DNA of 64,000 nt, from positions 186,001 through 250,000 of the forward strand of contig JABTBR010000002.1 of NCBI GenBank assembly GCA_013284265.1, given 5' to 3'. Under the pieces are notes generated by a model. The model was not told the DNA's origin and did no database searches. It saw only the letters and a program-made list of their open reading frames with translations. Source of the DNA: Oxalobacteraceae bacterium. GTDB lineage: Bacteria; Pseudomonadota; Gammaproteobacteria; Burkholderiales; Burkholderiaceae_D. A program made the translations under genes and the position numbers. This document shows, piece after piece, positions 22,001 through 28,938 of this stretch (position 1 is the stretch's first letter; each line of letters opens with the position of its first letter).

Positions 22001-25000
22001 ATTCAGAACGTGACCCTATTGACCTTGCCGCCACTTGCGCAAGCAGCGTATCTGTACCGTGGAATACTAAACAAGCTCAATAGTGAAGTATCGGCGGCTG
22101 ATCTCAATAGCCTGACCACGACAATCAGCCAGAGCGGCATTTACGTGGCGGCAAAGAAATTGTTGGACTCCGTGGCAGGTAAGGCATTGTATGGATCGGA
22201 ACTCACGGACGGCCAGGGCATAGCGCTAGCCCAGCATATTTACCGTAACATCATGGGCCAGCAAGCGCCGATTGAACCCGGCGCCTTGGACTACTGGGCC
22301 AACTATTTGAAAACCGATGTCTCCCATGCGATCATTGAGATGATCGGTCCACGTCTGATGACCGTACCCGCGCCGTCATTGGATGCGGAAACACGCACGC
22401 AGAATGGTAACAATCATGTTCACGTGGCACTTGATGCCTACTTCAGCATTCGGACACTAGGTGTTGTCCAGGCCACCACGCCGGGAACAGCCGCCTATCT
22501 TGCCTCCGACGCCCTGGCAGCGCTGTTTAATCAAATGGCGGCCGTCCGAACTGGAAATCAAGACGTGGCATGGTATGTCGCCGGCCAACCCGATACGGCG
22601 CAACTGCTGCTCGTGATGCAGGCCATGCTCGCGCTGCCGGGCGTAAACGTGGACGACCGTACAATCACCGACGTACTGACGTCGGTGCAAGGTGGCGCCA
22701 CCGTGGAGAGCGCCATCGCCGCACTGGCCTTGCGCACCACTGAATGCAACCCGGGGAGACTGGCCGCCGGCGCGGCGGTCGCAGCCATCCCGCGCACCTT
22801 TGCTGCGGCGATGTACGCGCGTCTGCATCCAGCGAACGGGGCGGGGACCTACGATGCGGCGCAGATCGACGCGCTGTGGATACAACTGAAGAACGCAACC
22901 GACATCGGCAAGACCCTGGTCGCACTGGGCAACCCGCGCTATGGCGCCAACACGCCAAGCGGGGTCGCCCTGGCATGGGAGTCCGCCGACTTCGTGTCGA
23001 AACGCCTGACCGCCAAGATCACCGAACTGTGGCCGACGATGGAGACCCAGATGGCGGCCCAACAGGCCGCCGACGCACAGCTGCCGTCCACCGGCAACGA
23101 CCTGCTGATGTTCTACGCGCTGCAACTGGCCATGCGCGGCAACGTCGCGACCTCACAGCTGCTGATCGACGGCACCCTGTCTTTCGACAAGAGCCTGCTG
23201 GAATCCGCCAATACCTTGCTGCAATCGGGCGAAGTGCAAGGCTATCTGAGCCAAAGCACCGCTCCCCGCGACTTTGTTCAACGCATCTATGACGCCTTCG
23301 GCTGGCCCAACAGCACGGCCGACATCGACCAGAAAACCGCGTTGCTGGCCGGCGGCATGCCGCATGGCGCCCTGGCCGTCGAGATCATCAACAGCATCGT
23401 TCATTACGCTGGCAGCGACGTGGCCCGCCAGGCCCGTCACCTGCAAATTCTCGACTCCCTGCACGATACGCTGGCATCCGAGCAGACGCTGCTGGTCAAC
23501 TATCCCATCAACACCGGCGCGGTCCACGACGCCGCCGACGTCATCGCCGATCTGCCTCTGGGCAGCGCCGACATTCAATTGCTCGTAGCCGGCAGATACA
23601 ACATGCGCGCCAGCATCGCCGGCAGCCTGCAACCCACGATCACCGTCGACCGCTGGGGCAATGTGCTCAGCATGGCCGATGCGCGCGATCCGAACTGGAA
23701 GATCAGCTACACCTACAATTACCGCAACGAGCAGATCGACCAGACCGCCAACGCGCTGGCCGGTGGCGATCCCGCCGAGTTCCATACACAGCAGAAATAC
23801 GATGCGCTGGGTCGTCTGGTCGCCACCATCGATGCGAATGGCAACCTCAATCGTCAGGGCTACGATGCCAACGGTAACGTCGTCAGCGAAACCCATGCCG
23901 ACGGCGGCGTCGTCACCAGCACCTTCAACCTGTTCGGTCAGCGCCTGTCGGTGAAGCAGCCGGCAGGCGCCGGACGCTACTACGCCTACGACCATCTGGG
24001 CCATCTGCTCAGAACCTGGACCGAAGCGACGCTCAACATCTACGTGGCCGCCAACGACTTCGAGAAGGCCCTGACGGCAACCAACACCGCTGCCCAGCAA
24101 TTGGTCGATGCTTTCACCTACGACGAACTGGGCCGCCGCGTGAGCACCACCGACGCCAGCCTCGTCGTCACGAAGCAGCGCTACAATCTGAACGGCGACG
24201 TCATCAAGACCACCGACGGCATGGGTTATGTGACGACCAGCAGCTACGACGGACAGCACCGCCTGACCGGCCAGACTGACGCCAACGGCAAATCGCAGTC
24301 CTGGGTCTTCGATACCGACGGCCGCCTGACAGCCTCATACGACATGGCCGGCAACGTGACCCACTACAGCTACAACGCCAGCGGCCAGCTGGTGCAGCAA
24401 ACCTCGTCGAAGGGCCAGGATATCCGCTACACCTACAGCGGCATGGCGGTCACGCGTATCGAGGACAAGGGCACCGGTCTGACGACCGACTATACCTATG
24501 ACGCGGCCGGCAACCGCCTGACCGAAAAGCAGACCTATGCCGGCTGGGTCGCGGTGCGTCCCGAGCATGTGCAAAACAATGTGCTCAGCTACGACAAGCA
24601 AAACCGTCTGATCAGCGTGAAGGACGACCAGTACAAGCTCACCTACAGCTACGACAGGAACGGTAACCGTACCAAGATGCGCACGGAATACACTGGCGAG
24701 GCCGCTGCCGCCGTTTCCTTCTACGCCTTGAACACCTACGACAGCATGAACCGCCAGTTGATCGTCAACGGCGAGGAGGATGCTCAGCACAATATCGTTT
24801 TCGGTCAATACGGCCACCAGATCGTCTACGACAAGTCCGGCAACCGCTTGTCGGACACCTTCCGCGGCGTCAAGATCACACAGTCGGGCAGCACCTATCT
24901 GACGGCTGAAGGCCAGACCACGACGGAAACCTACACCTATGACGGCGCGGGCCGCCTCGCCACGGTCAAGCGCGACGCTCTGATGGTCGATACCCGCCAC

Positions 25001-28000
25001 TACGACGCTGTGGGACGCACCGTGGAATCGGGCTTCCTGAGTGCGCCCGTGAACGCCTCCATCAACGCGGCAGCGGCGATGATCGGCCTGGCCGCAGAAA
25101 AGCAAACCTATGCCTACGACGCCAACGGCCGGATGACCCGCCAGGTGAGCAGAACCCTGGGCGAAGCCGGTACCACGGGCAACATGGTCGTCACCGACAT
25201 CAAATATCTCACCGGCGCCGGAGCGAACGGCTACGACAAGGTCGGCAACCTCCTCGGCTACACGGTCGCCAATCTGGCAGGCGCCACAACCGACCAGTAC
25301 GCCTTCGAATACGATATCAACAGCGTGTATGCGGAGAAATACGTCCGGCTCAACAACGCCAGCTCCACCAGCAGCATTTACGACGTCAACGGCCAGCGCA
25401 CCAGCGTGAGCAAGCTGAACCCGGAAACGGGCGCCAGCAGCGTGACCAATTACTGGTACGATGCGGACGGCCACATCCAGTCGCGCAAGGCGGGCGACGA
25501 CACCACCTTCTCGCTGATCGTCAACGGCAACGTGCTGGGCAACGAAACCAGGAAGGAAGGCAACTTCCTCGGCCAGAACTACATGTCGGCCACCGCCGCG
25601 GCCTACTCGGCCGCGCCAACCCTCTACACCACCCAGGCCGGCGATACGCTGCGCGACATCGCCCAGCGCATCTGGGGCGACGCCAGCCTGTGGTATATGA
25701 TCGGCGACCTTAACGGCATCGGCAGCGGCACCGTGCTCGCCGCCGGGCGCGTGTTGAAGATCCCGCAGCGCATCACCACCATCCACAACGACTACCGGAC
25801 CCACCGGCCGTACAGCGCCGGCGAAGCATCGGGCGATACCATGCCGCTGGGCTCACCGGGCAATGGCGACAGTTGCGGCGTCATGGGCGGCATCGTCACC
25901 ACCACCATTGCCATCGCCGCCTCCTACATCGGCACCGGCAAGCTCAACGAGCAGGCGATCGACTACCTGACGCATGAGCTAGGCAGCGCCGACGCGGCCC
26001 GCAAGGCCATGGAGATGGCCAAGCAGCTAGCTGTCAATGTGGTGTCGCCGATGCTCAATGGCGGCAGCGCCAAAGCCATCGCCAACGACTTCCTGAGCAA
26101 TGTGCTCGGCAGGGACAGCTCCTCGTACGCCGTCCAGCAGGCGTTCACAAAATATGGCAGCACCCTGGCCACGAGCGCCACCGCCGCCCGCGCCCTGCTG
26201 GTGCAAGCGGCCAACAATGGCGCCTACATCCGGACGGCCTTGAAAACAGCCTTCGACTGGAGTGCGATCGCCCGCGCCCAGGCACAGGCCGCTGAACGGG
26301 CCGCTGCGCGGGCGGAGCGCCAGGCAGCAGCCGATGAAGCGGCGCGCTTAGCGGCAAAAAAAACAACGACTAATAACACTGCGGACAAGATCATAATCGC
26401 TGATGGTCAGCTGTTGGCCGGTAATAGCGCAGCGAACACCGTTGCGGATACGATTGTCAATAACAACAGCTCGACCACTGACGCGACGACAGTGCAAAAT
26501 GTCGTCCCGGCAAGCACTGACTCCGCGACGAATCAGCCAGCACAGTCCACCAATGTTGACGCCGCTGCTGTACAAACAGCGAACCCGACGGTCGAATACT
26601 CCAATCCTTACGGTTCTGCCGGTGAGGGCCGTGTCGGTTATGAATATGAACTGGACACCCAGGCAGCGATTGATTTTAGGAGTAACTACCTTAACGAACA
26701 ATGGGACGAAAACGAGAAAAATAAAGCTGAATATTTAAACGCGCATCCATCTGCTTCGGAAGATGAGATAAATACTGCCGCGTGGAAAAAAACAGACGTA
26801 TGGCTTGCCAAGCATCCTTTCGAACTCCCTACCTGGCTCGCGGACTCCCCTGACCGGATGGATGATTTTATGGCAGCGGCAACTGGCTCATTCTCAAACG
26901 ACTACTACAGCAGTCAAAATAACTTCGGATCATCCGTCACTGACTGGGCACGAAACGGAACAGTTCAAGTTGACGACACTCCGATACAGCAAGTCAACGA
27001 TGATGAAGATTCCGTCATTGGCGAAGTACCTCATGTCGAAGTCGACTCCGATGAAGATGGAAACACTAAAGATGAATCCGTAGACACTGAAATTACTCAA
27101 CAAACAACCAACATCACAACTACGGTAGTTACCAACGATTCGACCAAAAGTGAATCGATTACTGCAGCTGGCACGAATCCAGGTACAGTTACGGTTACGA
27201 ATGCGGGAACTGGTCCTGGAGTCTATTCGGGAACTGCCCTAGGTATTTCTGGAGAAAAATACCCCAGCTCGGCGAACTACGCCGTAAATGCTAATGACAT
27301 GAAAATCAATGACTCCGTAATAATCACAACGAAGGGGGAACGGCCATCATGGTTTGATCGCAATATTGTCTATCCCGTCGAGAACTTTGTGAGCCAAGTT
27401 GGCAATGCATTGAGTGATTTCTCACATGGCTTCGGCGGCACGGAACAGTTGATTAACGGCGTATTGAATGGCCGTGCAATCGTCTCTGCCGAAAATCAGG
27501 CGAACGCTGAGCAACGTTCTCTAAGCAGCTACCAAAGCCAATCGGCTGCGGAAAATCTGGCAAACGGCTGGGTAGAAGATGGACTGTCCACGCGAAGAGT
27601 TGGCCCTGTCGTTACCGCGATAGGTCCTGAGCAGATGATGCCTAGTCGCGGCAACGCGGTTGAACAGGTGCTAGCGCGAAGCATAAACGATGGAGTACCT
27701 CTAGTTGCCGCAGACATTTTGGCGGGAGTAGCGCTGGCCAAAGCTGGTCAGGTCATCAGTTCATTCTTAAGCAGCGAAACTAAACTAAACTACGCTTTAT
27801 CGCAGGAGATTCGGGTCGCTTTAGATGCGGACTTGCCGATGTCGGCGCGCATGAACGGGCTGAGCCCGCAGGCGAACGGGGCAAGTAGCGTAGAGAGTTC
27901 TTCAATCAGTCTTGTTCGAAATAAATTTCCAGGTGAGGCATTGGACCCCAACGGAAAAATATTTGGCGAAGCGATTAGTAAGGACGGTCGAATTTCGATT

Positions 28001-28333
28001 GATGGTCGACCAAATCTGCCGAAGGACGTTGATTTCGTCATTACTTCGGATAGTAGGTTGGTACTTGGTCAGAAACATACCACGTTGGCCAACAATGAAG
28101 ATGTTCTTGCGGCTGGGCAAATGAAGCTTTCTGGACGCGGAGACATTCGGCAAATTGATAACTTATCTGGACACTATCGCCCAACCTCTGATGAGGCGCT
28201 TCGTGTACCTGACATGCTGAATAACATGGGTTTTAAGACCACAAATTCATACTTCAAGCTATATGACTTTACAGTTGATTCCAATGGTTTTGTTACGAGA
28301 ACCAATCTTACCGTTAATAGGCAATTAAAATGA
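10043..28333 (+). CDS. Giant YD-repeat (Rhs-like) polymorphic toxin with DUF4214-like block and LysM
   Basis: 6096 residues, several times the usual Rhs length. Order: N-terminal segment MVAIVSGKDLGLSTG without a recognisable Sec signal; an RHS entry motif with DSDDFLAARGVHIALTRTYN (about 50-70); YD repeats (about 100-3320); an Ig-like stretch (about 3345-3430); DUF4214-like repeats (about 3435-4490); a second YD block (about 4530-5170); LysM (about 5193-5244); a hydrophobic segment (about 5276-5298); an Ala/Arg-rich helix (about 5410-5440); an AT-rich pretoxin region; and a toxin tip from about 5945. YD repeats build a hollow shell that can enclose a toxin (family knowledge). The canonical Rhs core end DPxGL and its autocleavage residues are not seen. 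No VgrG, PAAR or Eag-type gene lies nearby, so the export route is unknown. The ATG at 10043 follows the folded leader. Confidence 0.9.
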   Translation: MVAIVSGKDLGLSTGSAGVLGQQGVFGNAVLGNAREAAYVNAASGSLILQDSDDFLAARGVHIALTRTYNSLGSFNDGHGGWKVGPSRQVTNLTGTLETTGSTVTRIDSDGSAALYTYDATLGLYRSTDGGGGYDYLRMNSASEWIWTSERRDMQGLYEVYDSTKNAGHITSSHDQNGLQADQSSLLASYTYEAGQLSLVTNAAGDKVYYSYTDGNLSQIRTVPADTGQQSSKILYTYDSNRLSTVTIDLTPGDSADAKTYTTTYTYRGTSNQIASVTQADGTTLTFGYTQLPATTGPWLLTMVTDGLGQKTTYDYSVPGSTTVADPMGYKTVYKYDLLKGQLTDVIAPAVAGVNQKTSFVYDADGNILCTTDPRGLTTVYQYDGNGNRIYERNAAGNTVTRSYDPVSNKLLTETVYLLDDPDGAGPQLPSQPLTTNYVYDSKNRLHFIISPEGRVQEYRYDTQGQRKATLQYTVLSTVPLGTNANAQSSATDAAMTAWTTSSAVAASLVNRTDYNFDVHGLVSKSSSYLSLGGGDWSGEDLSTKIYAYDARGLLLKTIDGNGNTNNFTYDGLGRLLSSGDATGFTTTAYNAAGNSISTTVTAYNPPGSSVSTTPGLITNSTYDKNGHLTSVVKTDAAASALGTTTNLYNNDGLLWKSTDGTGLVSYTIYDAAGRKVADISPTRALTEYRYNLDNQVSRVVRYDTLVSIIPTSPTTTLSAVLPATSAADRSNWNLYDSAGRLSESVDAIGNLSHYDYDGASRLLQVVQRATPLTPAQLSALASVNIPNSFPSTASAADRTTRKLYDNDGLALAQLDAQGYLTEYRYDGAGRLLDTIAYANATPAAERATGTLATLRPAASAADQRQRYFYNAQGQVAAVIDAAGILTETGYDNAGNVVRVTRYATAVSNPGAATLAAIGKTVSADDLQTAYTYTARNQRLTEVSTDGSTTRYTYDNAGNVTEVRRALSSADERSTQMRFDLLGNVIAQLTPQGVALLAGAATQVQIDKVWTDNALQYTYNADGMRTSMKDQFGKKTFYYYDGNGRLAYTVDPSGAVLTRTYNAFGQLSKLRMNTALIAAATLATLKGGIVDSTITGAAAPVAADGVEAFAYDKAGQLIDDTNPLGGHTLYNYDAFGKVVQVVQTDAAAQQLGITNNTYDADGRLLRSSQNGAATYYVYDAFGRVTGTVAPNGALTEYCYNAANQLTRTKQYATPVNPTPLDNQGQPVTLTIALLRAAGGPEYRSNWSRYDTAGRLLDSVDAEGYLSHYDYDAASRPVRLIRYATAIDLGTLAGVDAPAAFTQPEASADDRVSRTLYNAAGEVLARLDAEGYLSRNIYNAGGQLVETIAYAGLTLADARASGDLAALLPAASDNDIHQYYLYDVAGRLAATVDGEKYLTEIAYDVAGNIAKRTRYASVVAKPNAASIDDLGKPSSSAADHVSSYTYSALHQLLTQTDPDGTVTRYTYDKMGNLVETRRALALADERATQTRYDALGRVIAELTPKGVAAIGTSTVQTVIDAAWAAHSVKYTYNSAGQRASVTDQDGHKSLYYYDVSGNLRYGINAAGEVSEYAYTLFNQQSSVTRINGRLSGSALAALTGTESLAAIQAAAAGIALMGANNTASASYDRLGRVIDRADALDYHKLFVYDAFGNVLSTKEQDTGITTTYQYNRRGDLTLSTLFGNPAFASSVSYDGFGRAVSRTDANGNISSLRYDKLGHVIAMTDPSNHTSKITYDAFGRVLTQTDSLEAVTTYTYALETAGSSFTMTTPEGVSHKTTQNRFGQTVTIADSLAGVIKNTTTYVYDKNGNLSSVTDSLGKINSATYDNANLQLTSSDANNSVTAYSYDAVNRILSRTVDNAGLKAQTTYAYDALGRTSRVTDPNGNVTVTSYDANGRIKSICADAEALQLTTDFTYELRDKPFRVISPGGIMTNYTYDTNGYGSSSLVMTLAHSGDIRTDVIYDDTGKNLLLRSTGQLQSSRYGYDSNNNLIWQLDPTGAVTGYTYDSKNQLIKTTRYAKLSSLFANGKPAWNKTFTAQEIEASVTADAAHDAVIRTFYDKDGRVYARVDAMGNATVYLKYNALNQPTETISYANPVALTDSTTTTSLATLLARSEQASLSDRREIAVYDARGRVTATATATSLNAAKVQQWSVSSRSYDGNGNLVGRISYLTTMATNTPTATSITSWLTAGATTSDQTVRMLYDGANRLIGSASKVSTDASYGYWAITTQAYDKNGNVLLQRSFSKKLTLALGAFPTAADLATFSTTTSNLSSSDAQTSMVYDGANRMTAIATAQTSAVAAGLASTWSVVTQAYDYNGNLSERHAYSTPLQLTGNGKVPGAAEIAAFTAIAANTSLADPRSYFVHDYAGRLTAVATAVSVAGGAIQWMLQTQTHDAMGNVISSTQHANAVDLATVSRSMPMDFPDKFADAKLDRTTKYTYDLSGRATVIVDAAGAVTRLVYDALGNVVQRIAYAAKNANPASAPGPLDRVTRIAYDKDNRPVFTIDALGAVTETRYDALGNRVASIAYAKPLSGANLQALGAITDAGQIQGMLAADPDNKDRSTQYAYDGAGRLRFTVDAAGYLSEISYDMLGRTSSLLAYATPIKATAAGLAADIAVAVADQTASARKTSYTYDAQGNLLSATEPGLPAATKSYTYDAAGRQLTYTDQLNNIWYYTYDALGRRLTEKSPAVTAYPANTVDSTMGAWAGAQVSLLTQYAYDTLGHLIRKTEAASTSMERSTTFEYDAAGRLLKTNLPSIKIYDAASDPLSSAGAATAKEKDSGIRSFSTTYDILGNAVATTDVGGVTSYSVFDQLGRLTAEIDGLGYVTAYARNSFGETEKLSRYATSLGTVSAPLSEAALALRLLKAPASDRTILTAFDQLGRAVLVREPVVEVFDQHSLGQSALMLAGRTTASRYDAFGQIIERAVYGSDTQGNIVTASAVTRYYYDLRGNTSARIDALSATPGALQGYLSTFSYDLAGNVLSKKEYSKAINDWSDSKYDAATATAGVDREARYTYDARNRMLTETSVGVSYTDNTAAAAAVAGNLTTTYAYNARGDRTTVTDALSGSTYTYYDQLGRVSGVATKSGVVAGIATAVSRLTEYKRDIQGHVVLSIEYAQGTGNATASAATPTSTSDANNRVTATAYDIDGNAIKTLDAEQYAKTDLSKRSASYISHDVYGRTAKQWQTVTSDGAVQTSYQVNQYDALGRVTGIVTPNDRSAGAGTLKDQVGYEYNGFGELVKTSLGDYYRYDQAGNAWLSNASGQDVAVLHDIMGQATVTIRSTSTTAHALQALTTATAVLSLDEVLRTDTRYDLLGHVVDVSNATGNHAQFLQQSDGNWTTTSSAINQTSAGSLLIIGRPEDSDKTFSVSYRRLADSAWTDAPSSAISWVNGYPVFSTGVLAAGDYVYQVFAQVGSEPRYQSAGGTLSVSTRATMLAQAKQIISLYLLLINRAPTQAEINLALLGMNDGKTLPQLASSLLASAEGMAFLKGSNAVATIYSKVLGKNLANASIAQEAKDWSSKLDLNNRLLLSNGEVLASLLAANSALLDRRAVALCNYLVERGGSDAAMAAKVLFDVDKLTDGAIAEGSNAARAESWRDQIVRIYVAVLGAMPSRQDTDAWVSALQTATATWQDIAQGLYNSKTPLASQGTEAGQRELIASLFKNLFGRLPTEQETNARLTQINRYTPLSAGAFAVSFMQEVASYLGADTGMALARTTLFDKVKLAQAYLTQHAGPSDATVISVGGAYIDSVVADASTHLAAGATALQLYQRLGNAQKALAAFGNIAPISATERTRLQMAALFVTVTGRAPELDEFNAGMTLLQASADGYALLANKLLQDQASAGDTLYPAGQSDGDFAAALYQSLYGQPADPATVATWSASALANGHAATVTQMLAALLADQAPASLAARELLKNKAAVAVAYAQSVSFNNIQVGKDVIARVGSSGLTTALDFGQSKRLEYDAYRQSLRNLGPELSKLSTAYLNIQNVTLLTLPPLAQAAYLYRGILNKLNSEVSAADLNSLTTTISQSGIYVAAKKLLDSVAGKALYGSELTDGQGIALAQHIYRNIMGQQAPIEPGALDYWANYLKTDVSHAIIEMIGPRLMTVPAPSLDAETRTQNGNNHVHVALDAYFSIRTLGVVQATTPGTAAYLASDALAALFNQMAAVRTGNQDVAWYVAGQPDTAQLLLVMQAMLALPGVNVDDRTITDVLTSVQGGATVESAIAALALRTTECNPGRLAAGAAVAAIPRTFAAAMYARLHPANGAGTYDAAQIDALWIQLKNATDIGKTLVALGNPRYGANTPSGVALAWESADFVSKRLTAKITELWPTMETQMAAQQAADAQLPSTGNDLLMFYALQLAMRGNVATSQLLIDGTLSFDKSLLESANTLLQSGEVQGYLSQSTAPRDFVQRIYDAFGWPNSTADIDQKTALLAGGMPHGALAVEIINSIVHYAGSDVARQARHLQILDSLHDTLASEQTLLVNYPINTGAVHDAADVIADLPLGSADIQLLVAGRYNMRASIAGSLQPTITVDRWGNVLSMADARDPNWKISYTYNYRNEQIDQTANALAGGDPAEFHTQQKYDALGRLVATIDANGNLNRQGYDANGNVVSETHADGGVVTSTFNLFGQRLSVKQPAGAGRYYAYDHLGHLLRTWTEATLNIYVAANDFEKALTATNTAAQQLVDAFTYDELGRRVSTTDASLVVTKQRYNLNGDVIKTTDGMGYVTTSSYDGQHRLTGQTDANGKSQSWVFDTDGRLTASYDMAGNVTHYSYNASGQLVQQTSSKGQDIRYTYSGMAVTRIEDKGTGLTTDYTYDAAGNRLTEKQTYAGWVAVRPEHVQNNVLSYDKQNRLISVKDDQYKLTYSYDRNGNRTKMRTEYTGEAAAAVSFYALNTYDSMNRQLIVNGEEDAQHNIVFGQYGHQIVYDKSGNRLSDTFRGVKITQSGSTYLTAEGQTTTETYTYDGAGRLATVKRDALMVDTRHYDAVGRTVESGFLSAPVNASINAAAAMIGLAAEKQTYAYDANGRMTRQVSRTLGEAGTTGNMVVTDIKYLTGAGANGYDKVGNLLGYTVANLAGATTDQYAFEYDINSVYAEKYVRLNNASSTSSIYDVNGQRTSVSKLNPETGASSVTNYWYDADGHIQSRKAGDDTTFSLIVNGNVLGNETRKEGNFLGQNYMSATAAAYSAAPTLYTTQAGDTLRDIAQRIWGDASLWYMIGDLNGIGSGTVLAAGRVLKIPQRITTIHNDYRTHRPYSAGEASGDTMPLGSPGNGDSCGVMGGIVTTTIAIAASYIGTGKLNEQAIDYLTHELGSADAARKAMEMAKQLAVNVVSPMLNGGSAKAIANDFLSNVLGRDSSSYAVQQAFTKYGSTLATSATAARALLVQAANNGAYIRTALKTAFDWSAIARAQAQAAERAAARAERQAAADEAARLAAKKTTTNNTADKIIIADGQLLAGNSAANTVADTIVNNNSSTTDATTVQNVVPASTDSATNQPAQSTNVDAAAVQTANPTVEYSNPYGSAGEGRVGYEYELDTQAAIDFRSNYLNEQWDENEKNKAEYLNAHPSASEDEINTAAWKKTDVWLAKHPFELPTWLADSPDRMDDFMAAATGSFSNDYYSSQNNFGSSVTDWARNGTVQVDDTPIQQVNDDEDSVIGEVPHVEVDSDEDGNTKDESVDTEITQQTTNITTTVVTNDSTKSESITAAGTNPGTVTVTNAGTGPGVYSGTALGISGEKYPSSANYAVNANDMKINDSVIITTKGERPSWFDRNIVYPVENFVSQVGNALSDFSHGFGGTEQLINGVLNGRAIVSAENQANAEQRSLSSYQSQSAAENLANGWVEDGLSTRRVGPVVTAIGPEQMMPSRGNAVEQVLARSINDGVPLVAADILAGVALAKAGQVISSFLSSETKLNYALSQEIRVALDADLPMSARMNGLSPQANGASSVESSSISLVRNKFPGEALDPNGKIFGEAISKDGRISIDGRPNLPKDVDFVITSDSRLVLGQKHTTLANNEDVLAAGQMKLSGRGDIRQIDNLSGHYRPTSDEALRVPDMLNNMGFKTTNSYFKLYDFTVDSNGFVTRTNLTVNRQLK
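20345..23510 (+). other. DUF4214-like repeat block inside the giant toxin gene
   Basis: About 1,050 residues that interrupt the YD repeats in the same frame. At least seven units share the DUF4214 pattern, hydrophobic-x-x-hydrophobic-Tyr/Phe then GRxP or a variant: IISLYLLLINRAPT (about 3440), IVRIYVAVLGAMPS (about 3600), ELIASLFKNLFGRLP (about 3657), MAALFVTVTGRAP (about 3800), FAAALYQSLYGQPAD (about 3857), LAQHIYRNIMGQQ (about 4062) and FVQRIYDAFGWPN (about 4411). DUF4214 is usually found in surface or secreted proteins with RTX repeats (family knowledge), as in the gene at 47993-50506. The block has few YD motifs and resembles an accessory insertion between two shell segments. Confidence 0.75.
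27875..28333 (+). other. Current toxin tip of the giant polymorphic toxin
   Basis: The last 152 residues form the variable tip. It begins at NGASSVE, a sequence repeated at the displaced tip 2 kb downstream, and DNA here is far less GC-rich than the YD region. The domain contains HTTLANNEDVLAAGQMKL and then NLSGHYRPTSDEALRVPD. The combination of HT, AAG and SGHYRPT is a signature I remember from bacterial polymorphic-toxin C-termini and from plant IQM-type calmodulin-binding proteins; I cannot name an enzymatic activity from it. The immunity gene overlaps the stop by 4 bases. Confidence 0.65.
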
Positions 28334-28932
28334 CGAAAACCGAAATGTTGGCAATTGCCTCGCAGGAAGCCTATGATGGATACGGAGTTTCTGATGAGGT
28401 TGGAATTTCATATTTCATGAAATTTATTCCAAGGTTGAGTAAATTTGATTTTGGTACTGTCCTGAAGTACCAAATGCAGTCTTATCCGCACAGGTATGTA
28501 CTAGACTTTATTCTCTCAAGTTCGACCCTATGGCTCAATTTGTCCGCCGCTGCATGGTTAGAAATTCTGAATAGTCCCGATGTTCGTACGGATACATCCA
28601 GGACGAATGATCAGGTTGGACAGTTTGCAGACGTAGAATTCTTGAGTCGGTATGTTGGGGTCGATGCGCTCGGGTTCTTGATCGATTCTATGAATGCATC
28701 AATGTCCGACAAAAAATACGCATTGGACTATTTTTCAAAATTTCCGTACGGATTAGCTCCGTCACAGCTAGACGATGAAGATCTAGATGGCGTTTATTTT
28801 GTGAGTAAAGAACTCTTAATTTCATTGCAGGAAACTCTATGTCATGATTTTGGCTTTTCACGCGTTGAGTGCAATGAGGAGAATGCCAATGAATATATCG
28901 ATGATTTGCGTAATCGACTGGAATTAGGATAA
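28330..28932 (+). CDS. Predicted immunity protein for the current toxin tip
   Basis: 200 residues, acidic (runs such as QLDDEDLDG and VECNEENANEY), with no signal peptide, so probably cytoplasmic. Its ATGA start overlaps the toxin stop by 4 bases, the normal arrangement for toxin and cognate immunity genes. It is AT-rich like the tip and unlike the host genes. I do not recognise the family; the function is inferred from position only. A stop in all forward frames soon after 28932 separates it from the displaced tip. Confidence 0.7.
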   Translation: MTKTEMLAIASQEAYDGYGVSDEVGISYFMKFIPRLSKFDFGTVLKYQMQSYPHRYVLDFILSSSTLWLNLSAAAWLEILNSPDVRTDTSRTNDQVGQFADVEFLSRYVGVDALGFLIDSMNASMSDKKYALDYFSKFPYGLAPSQLDDEDLDGVYFVSKELLISLQETLCHDFGFSRVECNEENANEYIDDLRNRLELG

Positions 28933-28938
28933 TTGTAG

